Shown: positions 1 to 8,902, numbered from the stretch's first letter. The stretch is DNA of 16,590 nucleotides from JBNKWA01 sp050299555 (GCA_050299555.1 JBNKWA010000074.1:1-16590); one strand, 5' to 3'. A program made the numbers and translations. The notes: a model not told the origin generated them from the letters alone.

Positions 1-1320
1 CCATTCCCACGCGGCCTCGACCTCGTCGCCGCGCATGAACAACGTCTGATTGCCGCGCACCACGTCCATGATCAGCCGCTCGTAGGCGTCTGGCATCTCG
101 GTATGGCTGGCGCCCAGGGCATCGGCAAAGCTCATGTCCAGCGGCACTTCGGTCAGCCGCATGCCCCCGGGGCCGGGTTCCTTGATGGTCATCCTCAGCG
201 TGATGCCCTCGTCCGGCTGCAGCCGGATGATCAGCGCGTTGCCCTTCAGCGGCGTGTCGTCGTCGAAGATCAGGTGCGGCACATGGCGGAAGACGATGGC
301 AATCTCGGACATCCGCGCCCTGAGGCGCTTGCCGGTCCTGAGGTAGAACGGCGTGCCGGCCCAGCGCCAGTTGGCCACCTGGGCCTTGATCGCCACATAG
401 CTCTCGGTCAGGCTGTCGGGGTTCTCGGCGTCCTCGAGATAGGACTTGCCGCCACTGCCGGCACGGTACTGGCCACGCACGGTGTCTTTGATGCTCACCG
501 GCTCCAGCGCCCGGATCACCTTCAGCTTTTCGTCGCGCACCGTGTCGCTGTCGAAATGCGAGGGCGACTCCATCGCCGTAAGGCACAAGAGCTGCATGAT
601 GTGGTTCTGCACCATGTCGCGCATGGCGCCGGACTGGTCATAGTATGACCCGCGCCCGGCAACGCCGATCGACTCGGCCACGGTGATCTGGACATGGTCG
701 ATATGGCGGGCGTTCCACAGCGGCTCGAACAGCGAATTGGCAAAGCGGATCGCCATCAGGTTCTGGACCGTTTCCTTGCCCAGATAGTGGTCGATCCGGT
801 AGACTTGGTGCTCGTCGAAGCAGGCGGCAAGCTGCCGGTTGAGATCGCGCGCACTCTCCAGGTCATGGCCCAGCGGCTTTTCCACCACGATCCGGCTGGT
901 GGGGGTGGCGATCTTGGTCGCCGCCAGCTTGGCCGAGATCGGGCCGAACAGGCTGGGTGCGACCGACAGGTAGAAGGCGCGAACCACGTCCTTGCGCATC
1001 AGCTTGGCCAATGCCGCCCAGCCGGCCTCGCCGGCGGCGTCGATCGCCACATAGTCGACGTTCTTCACGAAGGCCTCGACCAGCTCCTTCGGCCGGTCCT
1101 CGGGCTTGACGAACTCCTCCAGCGCCTCGCGCGCCAGATTCTGAAAGCCGGCCTTCTTGAGGTCCGAGCGGGCCGCCCCGATGATCCGCGCGGTGGCGGG
1201 CATCTGGCCTGCCGCCATGCGGTAGAACAGGCTCGGCAGGATCTTGCGCCGCGAGAGGTCCCCGGTGGCGCCGAAGATCACCAGGTCGAAATCGTCGACC
1301 GGAATAACACGAGTGGCCAT
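1..1320 (-). CDS. zwf: Glucose-6-phosphate 1-dehydrogenase, 3' end off window
   Basis: This gene encodes the enzyme that oxidises glucose 6-phosphate to 6-phosphogluconolactone with NAD(P)+, the cytoplasmic entry step to the Entner-Doudoroff and oxidative pentose phosphate routes. The frame is open for 440 codons from the ATG at 1320-1318 to the window edge. The nucleotide-binding motif GATGDLSRRK lies at residues 17-26. The active-site signature RIDHYLGKETVQN starts at residue 175, with the conserved His178 and Lys182. The last visible residues, VEAAWEW, match the usual C-terminal third of the family, so about 50 residues are missing off the edge (family length near 490). The start sits 10 nt after the stop of the upstream sugar kinase, and its Shine-Dalgarno-like GAGGG overlaps that stop, so the two genes are probably cotranscribed and coupled. 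The family assignment is very secure. Confidence 0.97.
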   Translation of the reverse strand, partial: MATRVIPVDDFDLVIFGATGDLSRRKILPSLFYRMAAGQMPATARIIGAARSDLKKAGFQNLAREALEEFVKPEDRPKELVEAFVKNVDYVAIDAAGEAGWAALAKLMRKDVVRAFYLSVAPSLFGPISAKLAATKIATPTSRIVVEKPLGHDLESARDLNRQLAACFDEHQVYRIDHYLGKETVQNLMAIRFANSLFEPLWNARHIDHVQITVAESIGVAGRGSYYDQSGAMRDMVQNHIMQLLCLTAMESPSHFDSDTVRDEKLKVIRALEPVSIKDTVRGQYRAGSGGKSYLEDAENPDSLTESYVAIKAQVANWRWAGTPFYLRTGKRLRARMSEIAIVFRHVPHLIFDDDTPLKGNALIIRLQPDEGITLRMTIKEPGPGGMRLTEVPLDMSFADALGASHTEMPDAYERLIMDVVRGNQTLFMRGDEVEAAWEW

Positions 1321-1330
1321 GGTTCAGCCC

Positions 1331-2260
1331 TCAACCATTCAGGTCCGCGCGCGTGGGCAGATCGGCCCCGCGCCGCGAACAGGTTATTGCAGCTGCCCGG
1401 GCAGCCAGTGTCAGCAGGGCTTCAAGCCCGGCAGCGTCAAGCGCACTGAGCGTCTGCATCGGCTTGCCGGACAGGGCCAGTTCGGCAAGCAGCGCGGCCT
1501 GGAACGTATCGCCTGCGCCGACCGTGTCAACCACGGCCACCTTGGGCGGCGTCACCGTGGCTTCGGCGCCACTTTCGTGCCAGCCGCGCGCCGCGCCACC
1601 GCCATCGGTCACCACCACCAGCGACGGTCCCGCCTGCAGCCAGCGACGGGCCAGATCGGCCGGATCGGTGCCGGGATACAGCATGGCGACATCCTCGGCG
1701 CTGATCTTCAGCAGGTTCACATGCGGCAGCAGCGCCTCGATGCGGCGGTGCCAGACGCCCATGTCCGGCTCGATCGTCGGGCGGATATTGGGGTCGAGCG
1801 AGATGAAGCGACCGGTATTGGCGGCGGCCAGCGCCGCCAGCGCGTCGCCGCTGGGGCTGACGGCAATGGAGTAGGAGCCGAAATGGATGCCCTCGATGGC
1901 GTCGCCCAGCGCCGGCATCTCTTCGGGCGTGACACCGGTATCGGCCGACCCGTTGCCGTAGAACTGGTAGGCCGGGCTGCCGTTGCGGTCGAGGCCGACC
2001 AGGCTGAGCGTGGTCGGCCGGTCGGTGCTGATGACATAGTCGGTGCTGACGCCTTCCGCCTCCAGGACGGCCCGCAGCCGGGCGCCCAGCATATCGGTGG
2101 AAAGCGCGGTCAGGAACGCCGATTGCCCGCCCAGCCTTGCCACGCCGATGGCGACGTTGAACGGAGAACCGCCGGCCCGCGCGGCGTATTGCGCCGAACC
2201 GGGACCCGATTCGGACTCGAGAAAGAAATCGAACAGAGAATCGCCGCAAATCAGGTACAT
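1331..2260 (-). CDS. PfkB-family carbohydrate kinase, probably fructokinase
   Basis: This is a 309-residue ribokinase/PfkB-family kinase that would phosphorylate a sugar with ATP in the cytoplasm. The first PfkB signature region is at residues 30-45 (GGSPFNVAIGVARLGG). The second is DTVGAGDTF at 245-253, where Asp251 is the expected catalytic base of the anion-hole motif. The C-terminal RRGADLPTR resembles fructokinases. I chose the ATG at 2260, giving MYLICGDSLFDFF, because the fold begins right there. The frame is open a further 30 codons upstream, but that extension looks like untranslated sequence. The gene lies 10 nt upstream of zwf on the same strand, so its product (for example fructose 6-phosphate, which isomerises to glucose 6-phosphate) would feed the next enzyme. 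Fructose is inferred from similarity and context; other hexose or 2-keto sugars are possible. Confidence 0.9.
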   Translation of the reverse strand: MYLICGDSLFDFFLESESGPGSAQYAARAGGSPFNVAIGVARLGGQSAFLTALSTDMLGARLRAVLEAEGVSTDYVISTDRPTTLSLVGLDRNGSPAYQFYGNGSADTGVTPEEMPALGDAIEGIHFGSYSIAVSPSGDALAALAAANTGRFISLDPNIRPTIEPDMGVWHRRIEALLPHVNLLKISAEDVAMLYPGTDPADLARRWLQAGPSLVVVTDGGGAARGWHESGAEATVTPPKVAVVDTVGAGDTFQAALLAELALSGKPMQTLSALDAAGLEALLTLAARAAAITCSRRGADLPTRADLNG

Positions 2261-2309
2261 CGTCCGCCCTACCGCTGTTTTCGCCGCGTCGTTGTCGTCC
2301 GGCCACTCA

Positions 2310-2337
2310 TTGCCGCCGCGACGGTTATGCTTATGCT
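2310..2337 (+). promoter_or_regulatory. Candidate sigma70-type promoter for the neuB remnant and neuD
   Basis: TTGCCG at 2310-2315 and TATGCT at 2332-2337 are separated by 16 nt and lie 40 nt before the ATG at 2377. The match is modest (4/6 in the first box, 3/6 in the second), but it is among the few AT-containing stretches between two divergently transcribed genes. It is inferred by eye only. Confidence 0.25.
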
Positions 2338-2376
2338 GTCCCGGCTTCAACCGCTACGTGAGCGCTTCGCCCGCCA

Positions 2377-2604
2377 ATGACCCTTTCCCGCAGTATCCGC
2401 ATCGGCTCGCGCAAGATCGACCGTCCCTGCTGCATCATTGCCGAGCCGGGCGTGAACCACAACGGCCTGGTGAAGATTGCGCACCGGCTGATCGGGGCTG
2501 CGTGGGCGGCGGGTGCGGATGTTGCGAAGGTCCGGGCCTTCGGCACCGACGCGCCGACCCGGCCCGACGCCGCCGGTCTCACCGCCCACGGACACCCGGC
2601 ATGA
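2377..2604 (+). pseudogene. N-terminal remnant of a NeuB-type N-acetylneuraminate/nonulosonate synthase
   Basis: A 75-codon open frame begins like sialic acid synthases: IRIGSRKI at residues 7-14, then a stretch with IIAEPGVNHNG at 20-30, and AGADVAKV at about 45-52. These enzymes condense phosphoenolpyruvate with an N-acetylhexosamine to make a nonulosonic acid, and they are normally 340-360 residues long. After about residue 52 the similarity stops, where the family usually has VKFQTF followed by the rest of the TIM barrel and the antifreeze-like domain. The catalytic barrel is therefore absent and this cannot be an active synthase. The stop overlaps the next start as ATGA at 2601-2604, the usual arrangement of translationally coupled genes, so an internal deletion that kept reading into neuD is likely. 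It could still be translated as a leader that couples neuD. Confidence 0.7.
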
Positions 2605-3221
2605 CCCGGCACATCATCTACGGCGCCGGCGGCCACGGCCGGGTGGTGGCAAGCATCGCCCGCAGGCACGGAATCGGCGATCTTGCCTTCGTCGACGAGG
2701 TCCGCGCCGGGGACATCATCGACGGCATCAGGGTGATCGCCGCCGACCTTGCCGACGTGCCCGACCGGGCCGCGGCCAGGGTCATCATCGGCGTCGGCGA
2801 CGGCCCCACGCGCACCTTGCGCCACACCCAGGCGCTGGAGCTGGGCTTCATGGAGTGGACGGCGATCGCCGACCCCGGCCTGGTCTACAGCGATGACATC
2901 GCTCCCGGGGCGATGATCCTGCCCGGCTCGGTGGTCAATACCGGCGCCCGGATCGGCCGCTCGGTCATCGTGAACTCCAACGCCACGGTGGAACACGACT
3001 GCATCGTCGGCGACTATTGCCACATCGCCCCCGGCGCGGTGCTGGCGGCCACGGTGACCCTCGGTGCCCAGGTCTGGGTCGGCGCCAACGCCACGGTGCT
3101 GCCCGGCCTGACCATCGCCGGCGGAACCACCATCGGCGCCGGCGCGGTGGTCACGCGTTCGATCACCCAGCCGGGCACCTATGCCGGCGTGCCGGCGCGG
3201 CTGATCGCAAATCGTCGCTGA
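2601..3221 (+). CDS. neuD: NeuD-family sugar O-/N-acyltransferase (left-handed beta-helix)
   Basis: This 206-residue protein has an N-terminal PglD/NeuD nucleotide- or sugar-binding domain opening with HIIYGAGGHGRVV (residues 4-16). It is followed by a hexapeptide-repeat left-handed beta-helix from about residue 95 to 190 (repeats such as VVNTGARIG, VIVNSNATV, VWVGANATVLPG, TTIGAGAVV), and a typical end, YAGVPARLI. The expected catalytic His is His132 in the EHD motif, with His141 nearby. Such enzymes transfer an acetyl group from acetyl-CoA to sialic, legionaminic or bacillosamine-type sugars used in surface polysaccharide or glycoprotein. The start overlaps the stop of the neuB remnant by 4 nt. 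The protein looks complete although its presumed partner synthase is truncated and no other sugar genes are in the window, so its substrate now is uncertain. Confidence 0.85.
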   Translation: MTRHIIYGAGGHGRVVASIARRHGIGDLAFVDEVRAGDIIDGIRVIAADLADVPDRAAARVIIGVGDGPTRTLRHTQALELGFMEWTAIADPGLVYSDDIAPGAMILPGSVVNTGARIGRSVIVNSNATVEHDCIVGDYCHIAPGAVLAATVTLGAQVWVGANATVLPGLTIAGGTTIGAGAVVTRSITQPGTYAGVPARLIANRR

Positions 3222-3317
3222 AGCCCTGCCCGCGGGGCGAATCGAACCGGCCGAACCCCTGCCCGAGTCCGCGCCGCCGTCGCCACACGGCCGGGCAATC
3301 CGCCCGACCAGCGGTCG

Positions 3318-3680
3318 TCAGTTGATCGTCGCGCGGACGATATCCTCCAGCACGATGGGCTTGATCAGCACGTCATGGGGATGATCCTGATAGATCCTCT
3401 CCATCGTCCTGGCTTCGTTCGAGCCGGTCACGAAGATGACCTTGCTTTCGGGCGACCGTTCGTGGGCAAGAATGGCCAGATCGACGCCGTCCCGGTCCGC
3501 CTCCAGCCGCACGTCCATCAGCACGAAATCCGGCCTGCAGTTGGTGATCAACCGCTCGGCCTCGTCCGGATCGCCAGTGACCCCAAGCACGTTGAGGCCT
3601 GCAAACTCGCAGTACATCTCGAAGTGAACGCGTGCCAGTGCGTCATCCTCGACAATGATTGCAGTGGGGCGCTCAGCCAT
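3318..3680 (-). CDS. Single-domain response regulator (CheY-like receiver)
   Basis: This is a 120-residue stand-alone receiver domain. The acidic pocket is Glu11-Asp12-Asp13, the phosphoacceptor is Asp56 in VLMDVRL, the switch Thr is Thr85 in FVTGS, and the conserved Lys is Lys107 in LIKPI. There is no DNA-binding or enzymatic output domain, so it must act by protein contact or as a phosphate relay or sink. I chose the ATG at 3680 because the receiver fold starts immediately after it; the frame is open for 47 more codons upstream but these run into the end of the kinase gene. It lies 79 nt downstream of the histidine kinase on the same strand, so that kinase is the likely partner. Confidence 0.88.
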   Translation of the reverse strand: MAERPTAIIVEDDALARVHFEMYCEFAGLNVLGVTGDPDEAERLITNCRPDFVLMDVRLEADRDGVDLAILAHERSPESKVIFVTGSNEARTMERIYQDHPHDVLIKPIVLEDIVRATIN

Positions 3681-3759
3681 CTGCTGTACTTTCCCTAAGG
3701 GCAGCCGGTGGGGCTGCCGGCGGCACCCGTCGAGACTCTCCGCCCGCGGCGTGGCGTTG

Positions 3760-5424
3760 TCAATTGGACGTTCGGCCAGCCTCGCCGGCAGCCACGGGTT
3801 CCAGCCGGCCGGATCCGGCATCGGCCTTGGCGCGCCGGTCCGGTCTGGTCTTGCCGACGCCCTTGCGATTGCCTTCCAGGCTGGGAATGAGAAGCGTCAC
3901 GCGCGTGCCGGCCTCCGAGGTCGTGGTGAGCTCTGCGCGCAGCTCCTCGGCAAGAAGCGACACGATACGGGATCCATAGCCCGGCCGGGCACCGCCGAGG
4001 CCAACGCCGTTGTCGGCGACCTCAAGCAGATGGCCGCCGTTGCTGCCCTTCAGCGACACGCGCAAGCGGCCGGGACGGCCATCGCGGAAGGCATGCTCAA
4101 GCGCATTGCTGGCCAGTTCGGTGACCAGAAGCCCCACGGAACTGGCAACCGAGACATCGGCTCTGGCGTAGACGACATCGGTCTCGACGGTGATCTTGCG
4201 ATCCTTGACGGCAGCGGCCTGGCCAAGGCGCTTCATCAGGTCCTTCAGCATTTCGCCCAGGTCGACATGGGTCGCCTCCGGCTTGCCGAAAAGCTGGTGG
4301 TGGACCACCGCCAGCGCCCGGGTGCGCGACAGCAGCCGCCCCAACACGTCCCGGACAATGGGCTCGGAATTGCGGAACTGCTCGAACTGCAACATGCTGA
4401 CGACGCTCTGCATGTTGTTGTTGACCCGGTGATTGAGCTCGCTCAGCAGCGTGTCGCGCTGCCGGATGGCAAAGCCCAGCGAGGCATTCGCCTCGACCAG
4501 TTCGGAAGTGCGCTCGCGGATCCGGTCCTCCAGCGACAGGTTCAGCGCCCGCAGCCGCTCCAATGCGGATCCCAGCTGGCCGTAGAGAGCGTTGATCTCG
4601 CGGATCAGCATGGTGAGCAGGAACGTGGCCGCCAGGATGCCGCTGATCCGGCCGGCATACCAGCCAAAGGCGAACCGCTTCAACGCCAGCATGTTGGGGA
4701 TGATGTCGAACAGGAAGGCGACCAGCGCCACGGCGAGCCAGAGGTGGATCACCCGGCGATCGCCGGCCAGGGCCAGCACGCCCACCAGGGCCGCGGCGGT
4801 AAGGCCGCCCATCAGCCAGCCGAGCTGGAAGGTGATCGGGTTCCAGTTGCGGCCATCGTGCAGCAGCGGCAGGCTGCCCTCGAAGGCGGTCGCCGTAAGC
4901 GTCACCGCAAGCACGAGGCCAAGAACCGCCGCGGCGGCGGCCCAGCTCGCGGCGGCGCGGCGCCGGACAATGCGGTCGCCGAAAAAGTGCTCCGATGCGA
5001 TGAAGGCCAGCACCGCCAGGGGAAACCCGATATGCCAGACATGCCACAGCCAGGCGGCGGTCTGCGGTGCCTTCGCGAACCAGCCGTATTTCGGCGCGAT
5101 CTCAGAGAAATAGAGCAGGTGCGGGACGACGATCGACCCGGTGAACAGATAGGCGCCAGCAAGGATCAGCATCGGCAGCCGGCCGCTCGCCCGGAACTGA
5201 CCGAACAGCAGCACCGAGGTCGTCAGATCGCCGAGGATCACCACGGTGACGTAGAGGACGTTGAACTCGGGCACCGCCTGCAGCTCGACCTGCGCGAAGG
5301 GCAGCAGCGCCGTCCCGACCAAGGCCAGGGCAAGGATCGCGATCAGGTAGGGCCTGCCCTGAGTCGCCGGCGCGTCCGCCAGACTGCTCGCCGAACCTCC
5401 AGGATAGCCAGCCTCTGCCGTCAT
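3760..5424 (-). CDS. Membrane sensor histidine kinase, MASE4-like sensor plus HisKA_2 kinase
   Basis: This 554-residue protein has an N-terminal membrane domain with about seven or eight hydrophobic segments between residues 26 and 275. Conserved stretches there (VVILGDLTTSVLLFGQF near 61-77, PHLLYF near 101, QTAAWLWHVWHIGFPL at 121-136) resemble the MASE4 integral-membrane sensor family. A probable coiled linker (about 276-325) leads to the HisKA_2 dimerisation domain, with the phosphoacceptor His332 in the SELNHRVNNNMQS motif. The HATPase domain follows: N box ELASNALEHAF at 436-446, G1 box DNGVGL at 471-476 and a GYGSRIV motif at 482-488. All catalytic elements are present. The stimulus of MASE4 domains is not established. 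The gene is followed by a receiver gene and diverges from a second one, so it probably phosphorylates one or both. The last ~35 residues are polar and extend past the domain. Confidence 0.9.
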   Translation of the reverse strand: MTAEAGYPGGSASSLADAPATQGRPYLIAILALALVGTALLPFAQVELQAVPEFNVLYVTVVILGDLTTSVLLFGQFRASGRLPMLILAGAYLFTGSIVVPHLLYFSEIAPKYGWFAKAPQTAAWLWHVWHIGFPLAVLAFIASEHFFGDRIVRRRAAASWAAAAAVLGLVLAVTLTATAFEGSLPLLHDGRNWNPITFQLGWLMGGLTAAALVGVLALAGDRRVIHLWLAVALVAFLFDIIPNMLALKRFAFGWYAGRISGILAATFLLTMLIREINALYGQLGSALERLRALNLSLEDRIRERTSELVEANASLGFAIRQRDTLLSELNHRVNNNMQSVVSMLQFEQFRNSEPIVRDVLGRLLSRTRALAVVHHQLFGKPEATHVDLGEMLKDLMKRLGQAAAVKDRKITVETDVVYARADVSVASSVGLLVTELASNALEHAFRDGRPGRLRVSLKGSNGGHLLEVADNGVGLGGARPGYGSRIVSLLAEELRAELTTTSEAGTRVTLLIPSLEGNRKGVGKTRPDRRAKADAGSGRLEPVAAGEAGRTSN

Positions 5425-5524
5425 CGCTGTCCGCCCGCGTCACGTGCGTTGTGGAAAGTACCGCAAACTTGTTGCCGTGCGGCACCGCAAATTCCAATCT
5501 GCGTTAACCTTCTCTCGGCCATCG

Positions 5525-5539
5525 TTAAGAAACTGTTAA
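5525..5539. promoter_or_regulatory. CtrA-like binding site, TTAA-N7-TTAA
   Basis: TTAA at 5525-5528 and TTAA at 5536-5539 are separated by exactly 7 nt, which matches the full CtrA recognition consensus of alphaproteobacteria. A further half-site, TTAACC, starts at 5504. Both lie between the divergent kinase gene (start 5424) and receiver gene (start 5628 or later), in a locally AT-rich patch within GC-rich DNA. A weak promoter-like pair, TTAAGA (5525-5530) and TAAATA (5547-5552) with 16 nt spacing, overlaps the site toward the plus-strand receiver gene. This is a sequence match only; regulation is inferred. Confidence 0.4.
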
Positions 5540-5627
5540 TACTCCCTAAATAGCCTTCCCGGGCGCCAACGGTCGAGGCGAGCCGAAGCCACGCATTTGA
5601 ACTTGAGGATATCCGAAGTCGAGCTGC

Positions 5628-6158
5628 ATGGCTGGTCTGCGCGGGTTGGCCTCCGGAAACCCTGTCAACGTGCCCGGCCGGGCCGGCATGTCCGGCGGTG
5701 CCGGCTCGAACCTGGGGGGAGGCGCATTGTTCATCGAAGGTAGTGTCGTGCCGGAGAGCCCAAACATCCTTGTGCTGGAAGACGAGGCGTTCACCGCAGT
5801 TGATCTGGCGCTGACCCTGCAGCAGGCCGGTTTCGCGGTGCAGGGACCGTATCTTTCGCCCGACCTTGCCGTCGATGCGCTGCGCCGCCAGCGACCGGAT
5901 GTCGCCATTCTGGACATTCGCCTGAGCGGCGGCGACACCAGCGAAAGCGTCGCCACGATGCTGGAACGGATGGGCGTCCCGATCGTCTTTCTCACCGGTG
6001 AACCCGATCCGGCCCGGGTCCTGACCCGCGAGTTCTCCCGCGCCTATCTCGTCTCCAAGCCGGTCGAGAACCACTTCCTGGTCAAGGCGGTGCGGAAGAT
6101 GCTGAAGCTCTATTCCGACACCCCGCTGGGCCCGGACGTGGCGTCGATTGCGCTCTAG
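5628..6158 (+). CDS. Single-domain response regulator (receiver), start uncertain
   Basis: This is a receiver-only protein. Numbered from the ATG at 5628 (176 residues), the acidic pocket is Glu51-Asp52, the phosphoacceptor is Asp96 in AILDIRL, the switch Thr is Thr123 in FLTGE, and the conserved Lys is Lys144 in VSKPV. No output domain follows; the C-terminal ~20 residues are an unstructured tail. The first 45 residues are Gly-rich, do not belong to the fold and have poorer third-position G/C than the rest, so translation may begin later. A GTG at 5748 has GAAGG seven nt before it and would give a 136-residue protein, closer to the usual size. The gene diverges from the MASE4-HisKA_2 kinase across a shared regulatory region with a CtrA-like site, suggesting a kinase with two receivers. 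Confidence 0.85.
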   Translation: MAGLRGLASGNPVNVPGRAGMSGGAGSNLGGGALFIEGSVVPESPNILVLEDEAFTAVDLALTLQQAGFAVQGPYLSPDLAVDALRRQRPDVAILDIRLSGGDTSESVATMLERMGVPIVFLTGEPDPARVLTREFSRAYLVSKPVENHFLVKAVRKMLKLYSDTPLGPDVASIAL

Positions 6159-6346
6159 ACCAAAGCCCTCTCAACCCGGCTCGGTCTGGATGAACGGGCC
6201 CGCCGGCGGCCCTCCGATCGGCCTCGAAGCCCCGGCAGCGGCGGTCGAGGTCCCTGGGGTTGCGGCATCCGGCTCGGGGCACGGACCCCGAACGTTCAAG
6301 CGCCGCACGCGCCCCGCAAGCGAGCTCATCAAGCCGTCCGCGGCCG

Positions 6347-6415
6347 CGTCCCCACTCGCGTTAACACTTTTTATCAAGCAAATCATGTACTTGACCCACC
6401 GTCCCCGTGGGGACG
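6347..6415 (+). repeat. Dispersed element, left arm (copy 1)
   Basis: This 69-nt unit begins CGTCCCCAC and ends with the palindrome CGTCCCCGTGGGGACG at 6400-6415, so its ends GTCCCCAC/GTGGGGAC form an 8-bp terminal inverted repeat. Its AT-rich core carries GCGTTAACACTTTT and AAATCA. The reverse complement of 10750-10818 has the same length and the same conserved blocks in register. Confidence 0.8.
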
Positions 6416-6459
6416 CCTGAACCCGGGCCCCGTTCGCGCCCCAATCCTGCGCCCCATCG

Positions 6460-6517
6460 CGCGCCCCTGATCGCGTCCGGGGCGCGAGGGTGGGTGGGCG
6501 GGGAGCGACCCGGGCGC
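6460..6517 (+). repeat. Dispersed GC-rich repeat B (copy 1)
   Basis: This stretch lies in the spacer between the arms of element copy 1. It closely resembles 11967-12024 in the same orientation, sharing the exact 15-mer GGTGGGCGGGGAGCG (6493-6507 here) and flanking CGCGCCCC, GATCGC and GCGCGAGG blocks. GCGCCCC (6461-6467) can pair with GGGGCGC about 11 nt further on. Confidence 0.55.
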
Positions 6518-6528
6518 GATCCTGACCT

Positions 6529-6596
6529 GTCCCCAGAGTGTCCCCACGGGATTTCGTGCGATTCCAACACCGTGACCCCCCGTCCCCATGGGGACG
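6529..6596 (+). repeat. Dispersed element, right arm (copy 1a)
   Basis: GTCCCC, 5 nt, then a 57-nt unit from GTCCCCAC (6540) to the palindrome CGTCCCCATGGGGACG (6581-6596). The unit contains a conserved GATTCCA and a C-run before the palindrome. Two other copies, at 6739-6807 and 10606-10673, have the same 57-nt unit length and the same blocks. Confidence 0.8.
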
Positions 6597-6622
6597 CATC
6601 GGGGCCAGGCCGGGTCGCGCCG

Positions 6623-6684
6623 CCTTCGGGCCCATCGAGGGCCCTCGGCGGCGGTCGCTGGCGCTCCGCACCAGGGCCCGAAGG
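6623..6684. other. Long-range inverted repeat in the spacer between two right arms
   Basis: CCTTCGGGCCC at 6623-6633 is an exact 11-nt inverted repeat of GGGCCCGAAGG at 6674-6684, with 40 nt between. It could form a stem-loop in RNA or a cruciform. No U-run follows on either side, so it is not a standard terminator. It may be part of the repeat cluster. Confidence 0.45.
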
Positions 6685-6738
6685 TCTCGCCCCCTGCGCG
6701 GTCAGGGTCGCTGCTTTCGACCGATGCGGTTCAAGAGC

Positions 6739-6807
6739 GTCCCCGGGACCGTCCCCACGCGATTCCGCGCGATTCCAGTACCTTGCCCCCCCGTCCCCAT
6801 GGGGACG
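6739..6807 (+). repeat. Dispersed element, right arm (copy 1b)
   Basis: This is a second right-arm unit in direct orientation, 211 nt after the first palindrome. It starts GTCCCC, then 6 nt, then the 57-nt unit 6751-6807 ending in CGTCCCCATGGGGACG (6792-6807). GATTCCA is conserved and the C-run is one base longer in place of GA. It makes element copy 1 longer than copy 2, suggesting local duplication of the arm. Confidence 0.8.
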
Positions 6808-6845
6808 CTCTCTGCAGCGGTGCAACACCGGGCAAGCCGAAACAG

Positions 6846-6871
6846 AAAAGGGCGCCCGAAGGCGCCCTTTT
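6846..6871 (-). terminator. Intrinsic terminator of groESL
   Basis: AAAAGGGCGCC (6846-6856) and GGCGCCCTTTT (6861-6871) form a perfect 11-bp stem with a 4-nt loop that reads UUCG on the transcribed minus strand, followed by a short U-run inside the stem end. It lies 25 nt after the groEL stop. The stem is symmetric enough to act in either direction. Confidence 0.9.
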
Positions 6872-6896
6872 GCCGATTCTCGGCAGGTGGTCAGAC

Positions 6897-8534
<1,638 letters not shown>

Positions 8535-8590
8535 GGTTTCTTCCTAGCTTTCGAATTGAGTATGCCGGTGAGTAGGTGGCGGTGCGCCTG

Positions 8591-8902
8591 TCAGGCGGCC
8601 TTGGCGGCGGCCTTGCCGGACAGGATGCCGAGGATGTCACTCTCCTTCATGATCAGGAGATCCTCGCCGTCGATCTTGATCTCGGTCCCGGACCACTTGC
8701 CGAACAGGATGCGGTCACCGGCCTTGACGTCCATCGGCACGCGCTTGCCATCATCGTCACGGGCGCCGGCGCCAACCGCGATGATCTCGCCCTCGGCGGG
8801 CTTTTCCTTGGCGCTGTCGGGGATGATCAGGCCGCCAGCGGTCTTTTCGTCGCCCTCGATGCGGCGCACCAGCACGCGGTCGTGCAGGGGGGTGAATTGC
8901 AT
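8591..8902 (-). CDS. groES: Co-chaperonin GroES (Hsp10)
   Basis: This is the 103-residue co-chaperonin that forms the seven-membered lid on GroEL. The core FTPLHDRVLVRR at residues 3-14 and the mobile loop EGDEKTAGGLIIPD at 16-29, which includes the hydrophobic contact for GroEL, are as expected. The protein ends with a short Ala/Lys-rich tail (GKAAAKAA), slightly longer than in enterobacteria. A good Shine-Dalgarno, GAGGAG, precedes the ATG at 8902. It is the first gene of the groES-groEL operon. A small palindrome, CGCCTG-T-CAGGCG, overlaps the stop region (8586-8598), but nothing shows that it is functional. Confidence 0.98.
   Translation of the reverse strand: MQFTPLHDRVLVRRIEGDEKTAGGLIIPDSAKEKPAEGEIIAVGAGARDDDGKRVPMDVKAGDRILFGKWSGTEIKIDGEDLLIMKESDILGILSGKAAAKAA

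Noticed and set aside
3655..5553. A 632-codon plus-strand frame opposite the histidine kinase
   Set aside because: It is antisense to a kinase with all motifs intact; its composition (Gln/Arg/Ala/Gly-rich) matches no family.
5425..5627. EcfG-type general stress promoter (GGAAC-N16/17-CGTT) near the HisKA_2 kinase
   Set aside because: Only a GGAAAG with poorly spaced GTT was found; no adequate match on either strand.
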